NCBI GenBank assembly: GCA_024180945.1 | Contig: JAKSGN010000037.1 | Span: 1,679,501 to 1,743,500 of the forward strand | Reading direction: 5' to 3' | Source: Macrophomina tecta | Lineage: Eukaryota; Ascomycota; Dothideomycetes; Botryosphaeriales; Botryosphaeriaceae | Length of the DNA stretch: 64,000 nt | Shown: piece by piece, positions 30,826 to 45,044 of the stretch | Layout of the letters: each line of letters opens with the position of its first letter | Position numbering within the stretch: the stretch's first letter is position 1 | Notes under the pieces: model-generated | What the model saw: only the letters and a program-made list of their open reading frames with translations | Told to the model about the DNA's origin: nothing | The model's database searches: none | Made by a program: the position numbers and the translations under genes

Positions 30826-31737
30826 TATAACGGTAGTCTCTTCTACTAGACTTTAGAATTACCTAGTAGAGTTAAATAGTAGTAGAATTTACCTTAAAGA
30901 ATAAAAAAAGAATAAATATTACGAACACGCCTCTATATATAGAGTTGTTAGGGCAAACCAGCCACTAGGCTAGTTATTATAGTACCTTTTATCGACCGAC
31001 CGGCTACTCGCAGTCGATGGGAGGTTGGCCGAATAGCTTTATAGCAACGACTAAAACCTAATACGGTCGCTGCACTATAATAATAAAAAATTAGAATAAT
31101 AAATAGTAATTACGTAATAGATTAGTATACGATACGCGTTAGACTTATTATCTCTAATAAGTCTATATTAGAATCTTAAGTTAACTATAAAGATTAAAGT
31201 ACTATCTAAGAAGTATATCTATATACTATAAAAAAGCTATAATAATCTAGAAATTAGAACGAATATTAGATTAGTTATAATATTAGATTAATCTAGAAGT
31301 TAGATTAATACTAAAGCTTTTAATCTATAAATAGATCTAGTATTCTATATATAATATAGGCGCTAAAGTTTATTTTCTAAAATCTAACTTCTAATCTTCT
31401 TTACTAAATAATAGTAATATTTTTCTTATTTATTATTATATAATATACTCTTTTACTAGTTTTCTAAATTCTACCTGCAACCCTTACTAAGAAAGTATTA
31501 TTTTTATAAACTATAGTTTTTTATAACTTTATTTAGTCTTTTCTATATAGGCCTTATTTTTTTAAGAGAATTATTTCTTTATAAAATTTAATAGTATTAC
31601 TTATTTTTTAACTAAGCTTTCTAAGCGCTATTTTTTAGTAATTAGTATTTTTTTTTATAGAATTTCTTCTTATAAAAGTCTTTATTTCTTAGAAAATATT
31701 TATCTATATAAGACTATCGCTTATAGAGTTTATAATA
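30826..31737 (-). repeat. Gypsy-1 3' LTR (left), with insertion
   Basis: 912 bp, collinear with the right LTR except for about 170 bp (30915-31085) that the right LTR lacks. Ends TTTATAATA before the polypurine tract. Confidence 0.85.
30915..31085. other. About 170-bp foreign insert in Gypsy-1 LTR
   Basis: It is absent from the other LTR. It contains intact CpA/TpG sites (GGGCAAACCAGCCACTAGG; CAGTCGATGGGAGGTTGGCC), unlike the DNA around it. AATAA occurs at both borders, possibly a target duplication. No terminal inverted repeat was seen. It probably entered after RIP had acted on the LTR. Confidence 0.5.
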
Positions 31738-34700
31738 CTATTTCTTTTCTTAAGAATGTTCGGCTTAAAGATTTATTTATTTATCTATATTTTAAACTTT
31801 TTTATTTTCTTATCTTCTTTCTTTACTATAAGTTTTTTTTACGATACCTTCTAAGCGTAAGTACAATAAATAGTAAGCTAAGCGTAAGTATATTAGTATA
31901 AAAATTAATTTTTTATATATTCTCTTAGATCTTAATATACTAATTTTCTATACTTAGTATCTTTTATTAGAGGAGAAGGGCGAGTTAATAGTATATTATA
32001 TCGCTCTAGAATACTCGCGTTATAGTAAGTACACTTATTATAGTAATATCTATTATAATACTAGTAGTATAGAGAAGAATAACTATAAGTCTATTCTTTT
32101 TATTTAATTTATTCTAACTTCTTTTTTATAGTTATTTGTCTAGAGCGTACTATTATAAAGGTTACTATAAATAAGATAGAGGCTTTAAATACTATTTCTA
32201 AATTAACGTTTAAGTTATATATTACTTTATCTTATTTAGAATATTTCTAGAAGTAGAAGTTCTTATTATAGCGCTATAGTAGTTTAATATTAAATAAAAA
32301 AGCATAGTCTATTAAAAACTTTAAGAAATTAGATTATTTAGAAATAGCTTATAAAGCTAAAAAAACTATTAATCCTAAAAATACTAAGAAGAAGTGATTA
32401 TTAAAGTATTTATATAGTAGTATCTTAGCTAATATTACTATAGATCTATTCTAGTCTATTAGGTCTTTTAGTATTAGTTTAGGTTCTATGCCTTCTAAGG
32501 GCTCTAATTTAGTTAACTAGGTACAGTTATCTCTATTTTTTAACTTTAATTTCGAATTCTTTATATATAACGAGTCGGTAGTATTAGTCGATCTAGGTTT
32601 TAATAATAAAACTTATTAATAAGTTCTTAATAGTTATAGAGTTTTAGTAGTTTTTAGATATTATTCTAGTCTTTTTTCTATTTAAAAAGATATCTAAATT
32701 AACTATTAATATAGTTATTATCTAGGATTTATTCTATATCTTAGTTTTTATTTTTATTAGTATCTAGATTTTCTAGTATAATTTCTTTTATTTAGTATAG
32801 TAGTATAGTGTCTTAAGGTATTAGTTTAAGTAGAGCGATATAAAATACTAAATATATTTATATAGTATCTAGTAATCTAAGGTGGAAATTAATCTTTTTA
32901 ATTTATTTCTTAATTTTAAAGGGACTAATCTTTTTAAAGTTTAATTTTCTATTTAGTTAATTATTCTTCTTTTATTTAAAATTTTTACTAAGAAGATAAA
33001 CTTTATTTTTTTTTTTTAGCTTTAGTATCTTCTAGTACTATTAGTTATAGTATTTATCTATTTATAGAGTATCTTTAGCTAGTCTACTTTAAGAATTTTT
33101 TTTAGGCTAATAACTTACTTAGTATTAGATATCTATAGGCCATTAGTATATATCTATAGTTAGCGTAGAATAGTAATTTTTATATAGCGAATGCCTTTAA
33201 GCTATTATAGGCGAACTAAGTAAGTAAAAGTAGCTTAATCTAATTATTCTATATATAGTTAAGATAGTAGTATAGATATTACTCTAGTATTTAGTTTATT
33301 TATTCTATCTATCTATCTATTTATAGGTATACTATTATAGAGAATTTATATTTAGTACTAAGCTATTAAGTAAGCGATTACTAGAATTAGAATATAAATA
33401 GTTAATTTTTATTTAATATAAGTTCTTCTAGTAATTTATAGTTACTAAAAATTATTTAAAAAAATATATAGATAAGTTCTTTCGTATTTACTAACTTTAG
33501 GTATAGTAAGTAATAAACGTACTTTATTATTCTATCTATAATAACTAGAATTAAGTTATATTTAATCTTATTAAGCGGTTCTTTTAACTTAGATAGATTT
33601 ATAATAAAGTCTAGCGAGATAGACTACTAAAAATACTTTAATACTAGTAGTAGCTAAAGCTATTTATAAAATATATATTTTATAGCCTTACTTCTAATAT
33701 AAAAATTATATTATAAGACTATTCGTTAGATGGTTCTTTTAAGTCTTAAAAAATAATAGCTTTTTATAATTTATTTTATTATCTTATCTACTTCTTAATA
33801 ACTATATATTAGGGCTTTATATATATCTTTTATAAGTTCTTTTTGTAGTTTAACTAAGACGTAGACTAATTCTAAAAATAGAATTATATTATCTATATTT
33901 TTAGTTACTTAGGAGTTATTTTTAAGTTTTTAAATTTTTTAAGCTATTATATTATTTATATAGGTTTTTTAAATCTTATATTCTTATTTATTACCTTTAA
34001 GGTATATTACTAGAGTAAGTAGTTTAATTAAAATAAGTAAGTTATTTAGTTTCTTTTTAAACTATATCTATTTAATACTATAAATAGTAGTAATCTAGTA
34101 GCTATAGCTAGTAGGTATAAAAGACTTATTTTTCTATATATTAAGTATTATAGATTATAGACCTAGCTTTTTCTTTAATATAGTTAGCTTATCTACTTAG
34201 TATATTTATATAAGTATTTTTAAATTTCTTTCTATAGATAATTTTTATATTATATAATACTAGTTCTTTTATCTATCTAATTTATTATCGGTTTAATTTC
34301 TTAGTAGTAGTAAAGTATAATAGATTTTTATAGTTATAATATACTATAATTTAGTATTTAGTTTCTTTAAGATAGTATCTTTATTTTTTAAAGGCTATAA
34401 TAATAGCTAAAAACTTCTTATTATAAATATTATAGTTTTTCTTAGAGTCTATTATTTTTTTTAAATAAAAGATAATAAAATATAGTTTATTCTATTTATC
34501 TAGCTAGCTAAGGACTACTTCTATAGCGTAGTTAAAGATATTAGTTTTAACTATAATAAGTAAATTAAAATTATAAATATCTAAAACTAGGGCTTTTATA
34601 AATATATACTTTAGTAAGTTAAAGACTATTTATTATTTTTTTTATATAAATTTATATTTCTTCTTTATTAGATCTATAAGAAGTATTAATACCTTTACGT

Positions 34701-37700
34701 AGTTTATAATAAACTTTTAATAAAAGTTAATAAATTTAAGAAAGAATTATACTTTTTTAATAGTTTTTAATATAGGCTAATCTTTTATAGTATTTAGTTT
34801 TTTATTATCTATACTAATATATCTAGAAATAATAATAAATCTAAGGTATTTTATTTTTTATATATACTATTCGCTCTTTTTTAGAGCTATTTAAAGGTTT
34901 CGTTTATCTAGTATCTATAAAATTTTTTTAATATACTTAATATATTCTTTAAGTATTTTTAAGTATATTAGAATATTATCTAGGTAAGCTAGAGTAAATA
35001 TATTTAAGTATAAATATAGTATATTATTAACTAAGCTTTAAAAGATAGCTAATATATTAGTTAGCCTAAAAAATATTATTATATACTTATAATATCTAAA
35101 TTGTATTTAAAATACTATTTTTTACTCTTTATTTTTTTTAATATAAACTAGGTAGTAGCCTTTTCTAAGATCTAGTTTAGTAAAATATTTAGTATTATAA
35201 AGCTTATTTTATAGCTCGTTAATATAAGGTAATAAATACTAGTTTTTAATAATAATATTATTTAGTTATCTATAGTTAATATAGAGGTGTAGTTTACTAT
35301 TTTTCTTTAAAATAAATAGAATAAAATAACTAGCTAATAATAATAATAGATATATATATTCTTATTCTAGATTCTTTTTAATATATTTTTTTAATACCTC
35401 TATTTTTTTTAAAAGTAAGTATATAGGCTTAAATATAAATTACGTTCTAGATATTAGAAGTATCTTATAGTTTTATAATTTATATTTAAATAGCTATTCT
35501 TTATCTCTTTCTTAGAATATTTATTAGAGAATCTAAAATTTTTATAGAATAGTTTCTAGTTCTAGTATTAGTACTAATTTATCTATAGAAAGTCTTATAA
35601 TTTTATTAAGGTCTACGTTATTCTTAACTATTAAAATACTTTATTTAATAATATCTATCTATTTATATATAGATAAATTATATTTTTTATAAATTCTCTA
35701 GGAGTAGTCTTTTTTAACTAGCTTTAGAATATTATTATTCTTCTAATAAAGACTCTATATTATATAAGCTAGGATTTTCTACTTATATTCTAGGTTTATT
35801 TTAATAAAAATTATATATATCTTTTCTTTTTAGCTTCTTATATAGTTTAATACATTTATTAAGATTTGCTAAATATTTATAAGGTTTTTTTAATCGTTAG
35901 TATTCTTTTAGTAATTACTAAATATCTAGTATATTTCTTATTTAAAAAGATAACTATTCTTTTTTTTTATTAAATATATAGTTCGTAAGTTTTAAACTAT
36001 AAAATTTTTAGAATAATATTATATTCTAGTATAAAAATTATATTAAGTATAATCTTCTCTATATATTTTTTAATAGTAAGCTTTATAGGTTCTATTTTAA
36101 TCTAAATTTATTTTTTATTATATAAGGTGGCTAACCCATTTATTATTTTTAGCAAATAGAAATAGTCTTTTTTTATAAGTTAAATATTATTTTAGATAGT
36201 AAAGATATAGCTAATAAAATTACCTTCTACTTTACTATTAAGTATAGCTATTATAGTTTACCTATAGATAGTTACTAATACCCTAAGAACTTTTTCTAAG
36301 GTATATATATTATTTAATATATATAAAACCTAGTTAAGAGATCTATTTAATAGCCCTTTTTAAAATTTTTAGCTAGAAAGACTATTTAGTTTTTTAATAA
36401 ATAGTAGCTTACTATTTTCTTATAAAAGTAGAAGTTTTAGTTTTTAGTTAAAATTAATAATTTCTTCTATTATATTTAGTATTTATATCTAATACGGCGC
36501 CTCTAGTAGATCTAGTTATTATAAATCTAGTATTTAAAGATAGATATAGTGTATTTTTTCTTTAAAATCTATTATAGAATATTCTAGATTTTTATTACTA
36601 TTCTATATATATTAAGAATAAGCGCTATATTTTATAAGTACGCGAGGTCTTATTACTATTATACTTTTTAAACTTTATTTTTAAGCTAGGTTACTACTTT
36701 ATTAGCTAAGGCAAGAAGTAATTTTTTTTAGAGATACTATATATTATTTTTATAAAATTAAAAGCTAAGCTTTCTATTTCTTATCTAGTATTACTAAGGT
36801 AGTAGATCTATTCTTAATCCGGGAATCTAATTAATTATTAGAATAAGGCTAGGTTTAATATATCTTATATTTTTATATCTATTTAGATATTTCGTAATTC
36901 GATTAAGTATAGCTTAATTTTACTACTACTTTATATTTTCTACTTTATTAAATTTAGATATACTATTATAGAGTTTTTTTATATTGCTATTAACTAGCTT
37001 ATTATTATAAGAAAAGTTATTAATTAAATTATTAATTTTTAGTACTTTCTTATTACGTATTACTAGATTTAGTTACTATAGCTTAGAGAAGTACTATTTA
37101 ATAGCCTATTTATTACTTTAATAAATTATATAGTTATTATCGTAGTAGATAATTTAATTTATAGTTATATAGTTAACTTCTTTACTTAAAGTAAATATAA
37201 AGTAGAATTTCTCTTTTTTTTAAATAGCGATAGTAGTAGTCTTACTAATTTTATTTTATTATAAATAGTAATACTACGGGTTTTACTTATTTTTATAGTA
37301 GATATAAAGTTTTTTATTAAAGTATTCTACTTCTTATTTTATCTATAGATATTAGAATTACTATTTATACTAGTTATTCTTATTATTTTATTAAGTAGCA
37401 TTTAATTTTATAGTATTACCTTCTTCTTATATATAGTATAGTAATATAAAATATAAGATATTAGCTTTATAGTTCTTTTTATATTTTTCTAATTAGTACT
37501 TAAAGAGATAATTATTATATTTAATAGCTAGCTTAATAAACTTATTTAGAATCTTAGAATTATTTTATATTATAAGTTAATCTTTAACCCTCTTCTTAAG
37601 TCCTTAGTAGTAGTAGTCTATAAAAGCGCGGTTAAACTAATTATTTAAGTATATCGTAGTTTTTTAGAACTTTATATTATAGTCTACTACTAAGATCTTT

Positions 37701-38345
37701 TAGTAGATATTTATAATAGTTTATTAGATCTTATTAACTTTATTAAGGTCTCTAAAGCTCTATTTAATCTAAGTTATAAAATATTTATAACTATTAAAGA
37801 CCTTCTTAGTATTCTTTTTATATATTTCTAGTTTTTTCTCTATTTAGTCTCTAAGATAGGGCTTAAACTACTAGATTATAGTATTATAAAGATAGATAGT
37901 AGCGAATATTATTTTTTTATTATTTATAAAAAAGTCTCTAGAGTTAAAGAAAAATATAAATTAAATTATAAAAAAAAGATTTAAAACTTCTTTTAATTAC
38001 TATAAAATAATTCTAGTTTAGCTATTTTTATACTTCTATTAGGGGGTTAAGTTACTATAGATATTAAAGTATATACTAGCGCTAAAGTATAAATAGTTAG
38101 AATAGCTTAGTTATAAAGTTTACCTATTTATTAGTAGAGCTAAGTATTCTTATTAGTTTACTTCTAGAGTTATCTATAAAGTTTACTAATCTAGCCTTAT
38201 ATATCTTAGATAACTTAAAAAGGGTCGGCTATAGTTAGCTATAATTTATTATTATTTATATTAATATTATTTATAGTATTACTTAATTAGTATTAAGTAT
38301 TTCTTTTCTTAAAACTATCTTCTCTTATAAAAATAGTAGTTAAAG
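31738..38345 (-). pseudogene. Gypsy-1 gag-pol relic
   Basis: The minus strand near 35050-34860 reads FRLTN-ILAIF-stop-SLVNNILYLYLNIF, TLAYLDNILIYLKILKEYIK, YIKKIL and RNL-stop-IALKKSE. This is the Ty3/Gypsy reverse transcriptase palm (family YLDDILIYS; the second Asp is Asn by RIP), with stops replacing Gln. Lower down (about 33840-33790) comes LVKLQKELIKDIYKALI, the start of the integrase zinc-binding region. Gag would lie between about 38300 and 36500 but is not readable. RNase H and integrase core follow the reverse transcriptase toward 32000. Nothing here can be translated. Confidence 0.8.
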
Positions 38346-39085
38346 TATAATAGTAGTCTTTTCTACTAGGCTTTAGAGTTATTTAGTAGAATTAAATAGT
38401 AGTAGAATTTTTCTTAAAAAATAAGAGAAGAATAAAAAATTAAAATAATAGATAGTAATTACATAATAAATTAGTATATAGTATATATTAGGCTTATTAT
38501 CTCTAATAAGTCTATATTAGAATCTTAAGTTAACTATAAAAATTAAAATACTATTTAAGAAGTATATCTATATACTATAAAAAAGCTATAATAATTTAAA
38601 AATTAGAATAACTATTAAATTAGTTATAATATTAGATTAATCTAGAAGTTAGATTAATACTAAGGCTTTTAATTTATAAGTAGATTTAGTATTCTATATA
38701 TAACGCGGGCGCTAAAGTTTATTTTTTAGAATTTAACTTCTAATCTTCTTTACTAAATAATAGTAATATTTTTCTTATTTACTATTATATAATATATTTT
38801 TTTACTAGTTTTCTAGATTCTATCTACGATTTTTACTAAGAAAATATTATTTTTATAAACTATAGTTTCTTATAACTTTATCTAGTCTTTTTCGTATAGG
38901 CCCTATTTTTTTAAAAAAGATTATCTTTCTATAAAATTTAGTAGTATTACTTATTTCTTAACTAAGCTCTCTAAGCGCTATTTTTTAGTAGTTAGTATTT
39001 CTTTATAAGATTTCTTTTCGTAAGAATTTCTATTCTTTAGAAAATATTTATCTATATAGAACTATTATCTATAGGGTTTATAATA
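38346..39085 (-). repeat. Gypsy-1 5' LTR (right)
   Basis: 740 bp; partner of the left LTR, starting TATAATAGTAGTC and ending TTTATAATA, directly followed by the target duplication CTTAG. Confidence 0.85.
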
Positions 39086-39090
39086 CTTAG

Positions 39091-39455
39091 TATAGTATTA
39101 AGTTTTTATATTAAAAATATTTTATAGTCTAGTTAAAAAATAAAATATATATAATATAGTATAACTATATTAACGTATATAAGGTATAAAAAGTAATTAT
39201 TACTAGAAATAAGATTAAAAAAAAAAGAGAAAAAAAAATAAAAAATAAAAAAAAGAGCTTAGCTATAAAAAAACTAGTTAAAAATAGCTTAGTACTTATC
39301 TACTAAAGTAATTATATATAAATAGATAGTCTAATATATATACTTACTACTAACTTATATATATACGTGCCTAGTATATTTATCTAAAGTCTAGGTATAT
39401 TTTAGCTACTAAATTACTAGTTTACTTAGTAAATACTGGCTATAAAAACTATTAT
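39091..39455. other. AT-rich remnant between Gypsy-1 and Copia
   Basis: The first part continues the 30677 repeat (TATAGTATTAAGTTT, later TAGTCTAGTTAAA). The rest is TA-rich decayed DNA with A-runs and no gene. Confidence 0.5.
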
Positions 39456-42400
39456 TAAAATATTACGTGTGTGTATAATAAACTTTAGCTTAGTTATGAA
39501 AGAGAACGAATAAGAGAACTTCTCTAAGCATTTCTCTTATGCCTTATACTACTTATTCTTAATTAATAGTATTACCACTAAATCTAATAGTTATAAGCCC
39601 GGATATACGTTTAATATCTTCTACTATCTAAAGTATTATCTATAACTATCTTTTAGTCGTTCTAAGGTATCTAGTCGATATCCAAAGTAGCTTAAGTATA
39701 CGGTACTATTAGCAGCATGTAACCTTAACCGTTATTAGCTAACTAAAGGCGTATACTACGGTATAATAATAGCTAATAATAGCTAACCGCACCTATTATA
39801 GCGTAGCTACGTATAAGCGAGCTATAGCTACTAGTATTACTACGTTTCTAAGCGATTAGTTAATCTATCGGCCCGTTTTACACGTGCGACTAAAGAACTA
39901 ATCCAGTAAATAATGTATTAAAATTAATAACTATAACGTTCTTAAAGCTAATTATTATTCTAAAAGACTCTTAAGACTAGGATATTTAGTTTAACCTTAT
40001 CTAATTACGCGTATAACGCGCTAATATATTTAAATACATCGATCCGAGTAAGCCGGAACGTCTAGCCTAATTTACGGTACCGGTTAAGCTAACTCGATAA
40101 TAAGAATAAACAATTAACTATTATCGTCTCGATCTAGATAACTATAAGAAGGAAAAGAAGGACTATAAGTGTATTTATAAGAAAATTAACGACCTCTTAA
40201 TAATTATTAATAACTCTATAGAAGCCTTACTTTAACTAATTCTTTAGAATCTTTCTAATACGCACCCGTACTATTAACTTAGAGCCCTATAAGTAAGGAT
40301 TAAGCTATCTACCGCTACGTAGAAACGCCTTATCGTTAACTAACTTTACTAGCTAGAAAAGCCTCCTAATAATTAAAATATAGATAAGTAGCTAAACTAA
40401 TAGAAAAAAATAGTTTATAAAGCTAAAGTCCTAAAGATATCGAAGATTATATTAAGGCGAGATATTAATATCTTTCTTAATTTACTTCTTTCGTACGACT
40501 CTAAATATACTATAATAGCTATTAGAGAATCTTCTAAAGTAGTAAAAACTAAACTAAAGGTTACCGACTATATTACCGATTACCGTAAGTATATAAGGCG
40601 CAAACAAGTAGCCTAAGATAAAGATACTACTCGAATAATAATAGTAGTAACGCTTTGTAGTAAACTTTAATTAGAAGGTCTACTACTAAGGCCGTACCTA
40701 TATAGTATACTTTACTAGATAAATAAATACTACTATCTAAACGAATAAGTATGCCTATCTAGGTAGAAGCTAAAGAAGGATATTTAGGCTTAGATTTAGA
40801 AGAAGATAAGTAATCTACGCACTAAAGTAATAGTTAAACGCGCACTAGCTAAAGAAGCTAAAGAAGGCGAACCTACTAATAAGAATTAAAATTATTAGAA
40901 CTTATTACTATAAGCGGATAATCTATAGAATAAAGATCTAATAGCGCTTATAGCTATTATTACTATATTACTTATAGCTAAACGTAGTAAACTAACCACG
41001 CTATAGCTTTTATAGATAGTTAATACTAGCTCCTCGCACTACGTATATAATCGATATATAAAGAAGCGGTTTACTAAAATACGTAATATAGGCCCCGATA
41101 ACTACGTTATAAGCGGTAATACACGTATTCTAGTAGAAGCGTTTAGTATAGTTACTATTAAGGCTTATCGTTACTTAACGCAACGAGTTCTAACGTTATT
41201 AGATACTACCTACGTGCTATTATTTATAGCTAACCTTGTATTAGTTACCAAGGCAAACGAAAAGAAAGTTTATCTTAATATAGGCCACCTAGTCCTTTAT
41301 AAGAAAGATATTATTACGTGTAAACTAACGCCCTACTAAAACCTCTACTTTATAGAGCTTAATAAGGCAAAGAATCTAAAGAATTAAATTACTATAAAAT
41401 TAATAATCTATAAACGTCTAGTAAAGTAATAGTATAAAGTCTTTACTTACGTATTACCTACCGTTATTAAAGCGCTACTAACTACTACTAAAGATATAGC
41501 TATTACTAAAGAAGCTATACTATAATACTATAATATATACGCTTGAGCTAAGGCTTATTAAATTATCTTATGTAATATAATGCCCGAGGAATTATCCTTA
41601 GAGCTATTCTTCCGAATATTATTTAATCTTATTTAGATGATTAAAGCTGCTAATAGATATATATAAATAACGCACCTCGAATATATAGCTACGTAGTACA
41701 CGATTATAATAACTTATATTAATAAGAATAACTATATAGATATTATCTTATTAATGAAATGAATAATTAGAAAATGCTTTTAACGAAAAGTAGTCTTCTT
41801 ATATTTAGATAGAGAAAAGTCCCTAGGAACCGCCTTTTAAAGAGAACTATAAAGGAGAGAAATTACCCTCGAGGTATCGAGTTCTTAAATACCTAAGTAG
41901 AACGGTAATACTAAACGTTCTAGATAGTTACTCGTCTTAAAAGTAAGGGTACTACGAATTAGTAGTAACCTACTTAATTATAACTAGCCCGAATACGTCT
42001 ATACGACTACTTATATCTTAAACCGAATACTAGCTAAAGGCCTTAACTAGAAGACTCTATTTAAGATAGTTTATAGTAAGAAGCCGAATATTAGCTACCT
42101 ACGTATATACGGCTATAAAGCGTACGCACTAAATAAGATAATTCTATGTACCTAAAAGCTTTAGAAACGAGCGCTAATTAAATACTTAGTTAGATACGAC
42201 TCTACTAATATCTTCCGAATCTAGACACTAAGTATAGACAAAATTATACGCGTTCGAAACGTTATATTTAATAAGAATAGTAAGTGCTCACCTTATAAAA
42301 AAGAGTACTATTAAAAAGTATTAGAAGCCAAAAAAGAATAAACCCTCGTATATCTATAAATTCGTCTAAATAATAATAATTTAACTATATCCTTAGGATT

Positions 42401-45044
42401 ATTAACGAGTAACGAGTCCTCGAAGAATGAAATAATTGAATCTTAAGAATAAAACTAAGCTATAGAAGCTAGTAGTAGCCATTAGCTAGATTTATTTATT
42501 TAACTATTAATGCTATTACCGTCTACAACGAGTAATAGATTAAACATATAAGAAGAGTAGCCTAAAAGCAGCCTTTAAGCACGCTAAATATATAGTACTA
42601 GAACGACCGTATCTAGAAACGGTTAAATCTAGAATAATTAAGAGCTAGAGCTAGATTTAGAAACCACGCCTATAACGCTCAAATAATATTACTAACTAGC
42701 TCTTTAAGCCTTAGGGGGTAATTAAGAATAATAACTAAGACTTAGGCAACTAATATTAGCCTAATATAAGACTTCGCCTAATCTAGTAGCCGCACGAGGT
42801 AACCGTATACTAAGGGGCTTAGAAATTAGCACGTAAATTAATCTAAATTTAATTATTTAAGGTAAAAGAATACGTAGATTAGCCTATATTACGTAACTCC
42901 TACTTAATTAGTACTTAGATTAAGCCTAGAAGACTATATTTATTATAGCATTATCTACTAAATAGCTAATATGCCGGCACTAAGATACTCTTCTACCTAA
43001 GCCTAAGACGTATAAGAATACTCTTACGTACCTAATAGGCGCTAAATTCCTTAAAGCAGTAGAAACGGAACTATAAAAAGTCTAGAATAAGAGGGTATAG
43101 AAGGTTATTTTAGTAATAGACGTATAAGATAATACTAAAAAGGTAATATTACTTACTTAAGTATTTAAGTATAAATTCGACGAAAATAGCTATCTACTAA
43201 AATACAAGGCACGCATTTACGTTAGAGATAATCTATAAATAATATAGAAAGACACCTTTATAGCTATCCTAGCCTTCCATATTTTCTAAGCACTTATATT
43301 TACGCCTTTAACCTTAAAATAAGATAATATAACGTTATAAATACGTTTCCGTACGTTCTACTTAAGTAAATAACGTACTGTAAGCCACTAGAAGAAATAA
43401 CGTTAAAAAATAAATAAGTTCTTTAACTACTAAAAGCGTTATACGGTCTTAAAGAATTACTAGCGCTTTAGTAACGTTACTTCTATAATATACTTACGGA
43501 ACTTAGCTTAGAACTAATTCTAAACGCTCTATACCTCTACACGAATAATTATCTTTTTATATTCTTCTTTATAGATGACGTTATCGTCGCCTATTATAGA
43601 AATAACGAACGATATATAGATATATTCTAAGAGAACCTATTCTAGCATTACGAGATACGTATAATAGGCGAAATCTAGTAGTTTCTTATACTACGTATAG
43701 TCCGTAATAAATAAGAGTGTTTGCTTTGGCTTTCTTAGAAATCCTATATTAACAGCCTAATTACTAAATATAACGTTAAGAAAGCGAACACTCTAGTAAT
43801 ATCTTTACTATAAGATAAGCCTCTTACACTAAATAAGGACTTATACGTAATACTATAAAATATTTATACCTTTTAAAGTAAGATGGGATTAGTATAGTTC
43901 GCTATAATTAGTATAAGAGCGGATATTATCTTTACTATATTAGCTCTATTAGCTTACCTAACTAATCCGTTATACTATTATCTTATACTAGCGTAGAGAC
44001 TCCTTAAATACCTCGAAGGAATAAAGAAACTCGCCTTATACTTTAACGGCTTAGTCTACTAGAATAAATAAAATATCTTTATAATAAATAGTAATGCAGC
44101 GTATGCAAACGATTAAGAAACGCGTAGAAGCTACTAAGACTCGCTTATTACGCTATTTAGAGGTCTAGTAGATTAGAAAGCTACTAAATAACCAACTATT
44201 ACTATATTAACTACCGAAGTAGAGCTCCTTACCTTATTTAAAATAGCTAAGTAGTGCTTCTAGTAGAAACGATTCTTTAACTAACTATAGTTTAATCTAG
44301 GCTATCTTATATAGATTTAGTGTAATAACTAAATAACACTACGGCTTATAGAGGAAAGTGTTAGAAAACTAATAATAAAGCTACGCTATATTAATATTTA
44401 TTATTACTAGCTTAGACAAAAAGCGTTAGTAGGCAATATCTACTTTAGATAGATACTTATAGCTGACATAATAGTAGACGAACTTATAAAGGCACTACTA
44501 AAGTAGAAGTACTAGGTATTTATTAACTAATTAGAACTTACGCCGCTTATCGGATAAAATAATCGAGTTTTTTTTATTTTTTTTATTTAACATTATATGC
44601 TTTTTATTTTTCTTATTTAGATATATATAGCCTATAGTAACCCGCTCGGCTAAATTATTAGCTACTTATTAGTTATTACTTTATATTCTATTAAAGCCAG
44701 CAACCTAGCCACCTATATAGTTAAATAGTCTAGATGAAGCTAGGCCTAATTAGCTACCTTAACTATAGCTAATAGAACCCGCTCGCTATCCTTTTTAATT
44801 TCGAGTTTATAAGTTTAATTTATAGTTATATATGTAGTTATTCTTTTTATCTACAGCTATTATCTTATCGTGCGCTAGCTTTACCACTATATGAAGGGGG
44901 TGTATTGAAATATTACGTGTATATATAATAAACTTTAGCTTAGTCACGGAAGAGAATAAATAAGAGAACTTCTTTAAGCGTTCCTCTTACGCCTTATATC
45001 ACTTATTCTTAATTAATGGTATCACTACTAAATCTAATAACTAT
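39456..45044 (+). mobile_element. Copia LTR retrotransposon, RIP-destroyed
   Basis: Short LTRs of about 138 bp lie at 39456-39593 and 44906-45043 (both read TATTACGTGT ... ATAATAAACTTTAGCTTAGT ... AAATCTAATA). The right copy still starts TGAAATATT, while the left reads TAAAATATT. A polypurine tract (GAAGGGGGTG) sits directly before the right LTR, fixing plus-strand orientation. Length is 5.6 kb, normal for Copia. The target duplication is not resolved. CpG sites survive while CpA/TpG are gone, as in RIP. Confidence 0.85.
39594..44590 (+). pseudogene. Copia gag-pol relic
   Basis: Domains appear in Copia order on the plus strand. A protease-to-integrase segment lies around 41000-41330 (SSSHYVYNRYIKKRF; NIGHLVLYKKDIITCKLT). 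Reverse transcriptase begins near 43050 (AKFLKAVETEL; then KYKFDENSYLLKYKARIYVR), and FIDDVIVAYYRNNERYID near 43570 is the F/YxDD active site. The RNase H end lies around 44095-44260 (NAAYAND-ETRRSY, then TLFRGLVDWKATKQPTITIS, TTEVELLTLFKIAK), followed by ADELIKALLKQKY near 44480. TAG/TAA stops replace Gln and Trp throughout. Not translatable. Confidence 0.85.

Larger units (their letters stand above)
30826..39085 (-). mobile_element. Gypsy-1 LTR retrotransposon, RIP-destroyed
   Basis: LTRs at 30826-31737 and 38346-39085 both begin TATAAYRGTAGTC (originally TGTAACGGTAGTC, altered by RIP) and end TTTATAATA. A 5-bp duplication CTTAG lies at 30821-30825 and 39086-39090. A polypurine tract (AAGAAAAGAAATAG on the minus strand) adjoins the left LTR, so transcription ran on the minus strand. 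The left LTR is longer because it holds about 170 bp of foreign sequence. Total length is 8260 bp. The interior is extremely TA-rich and has no usable frame. Confidence 0.9.
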
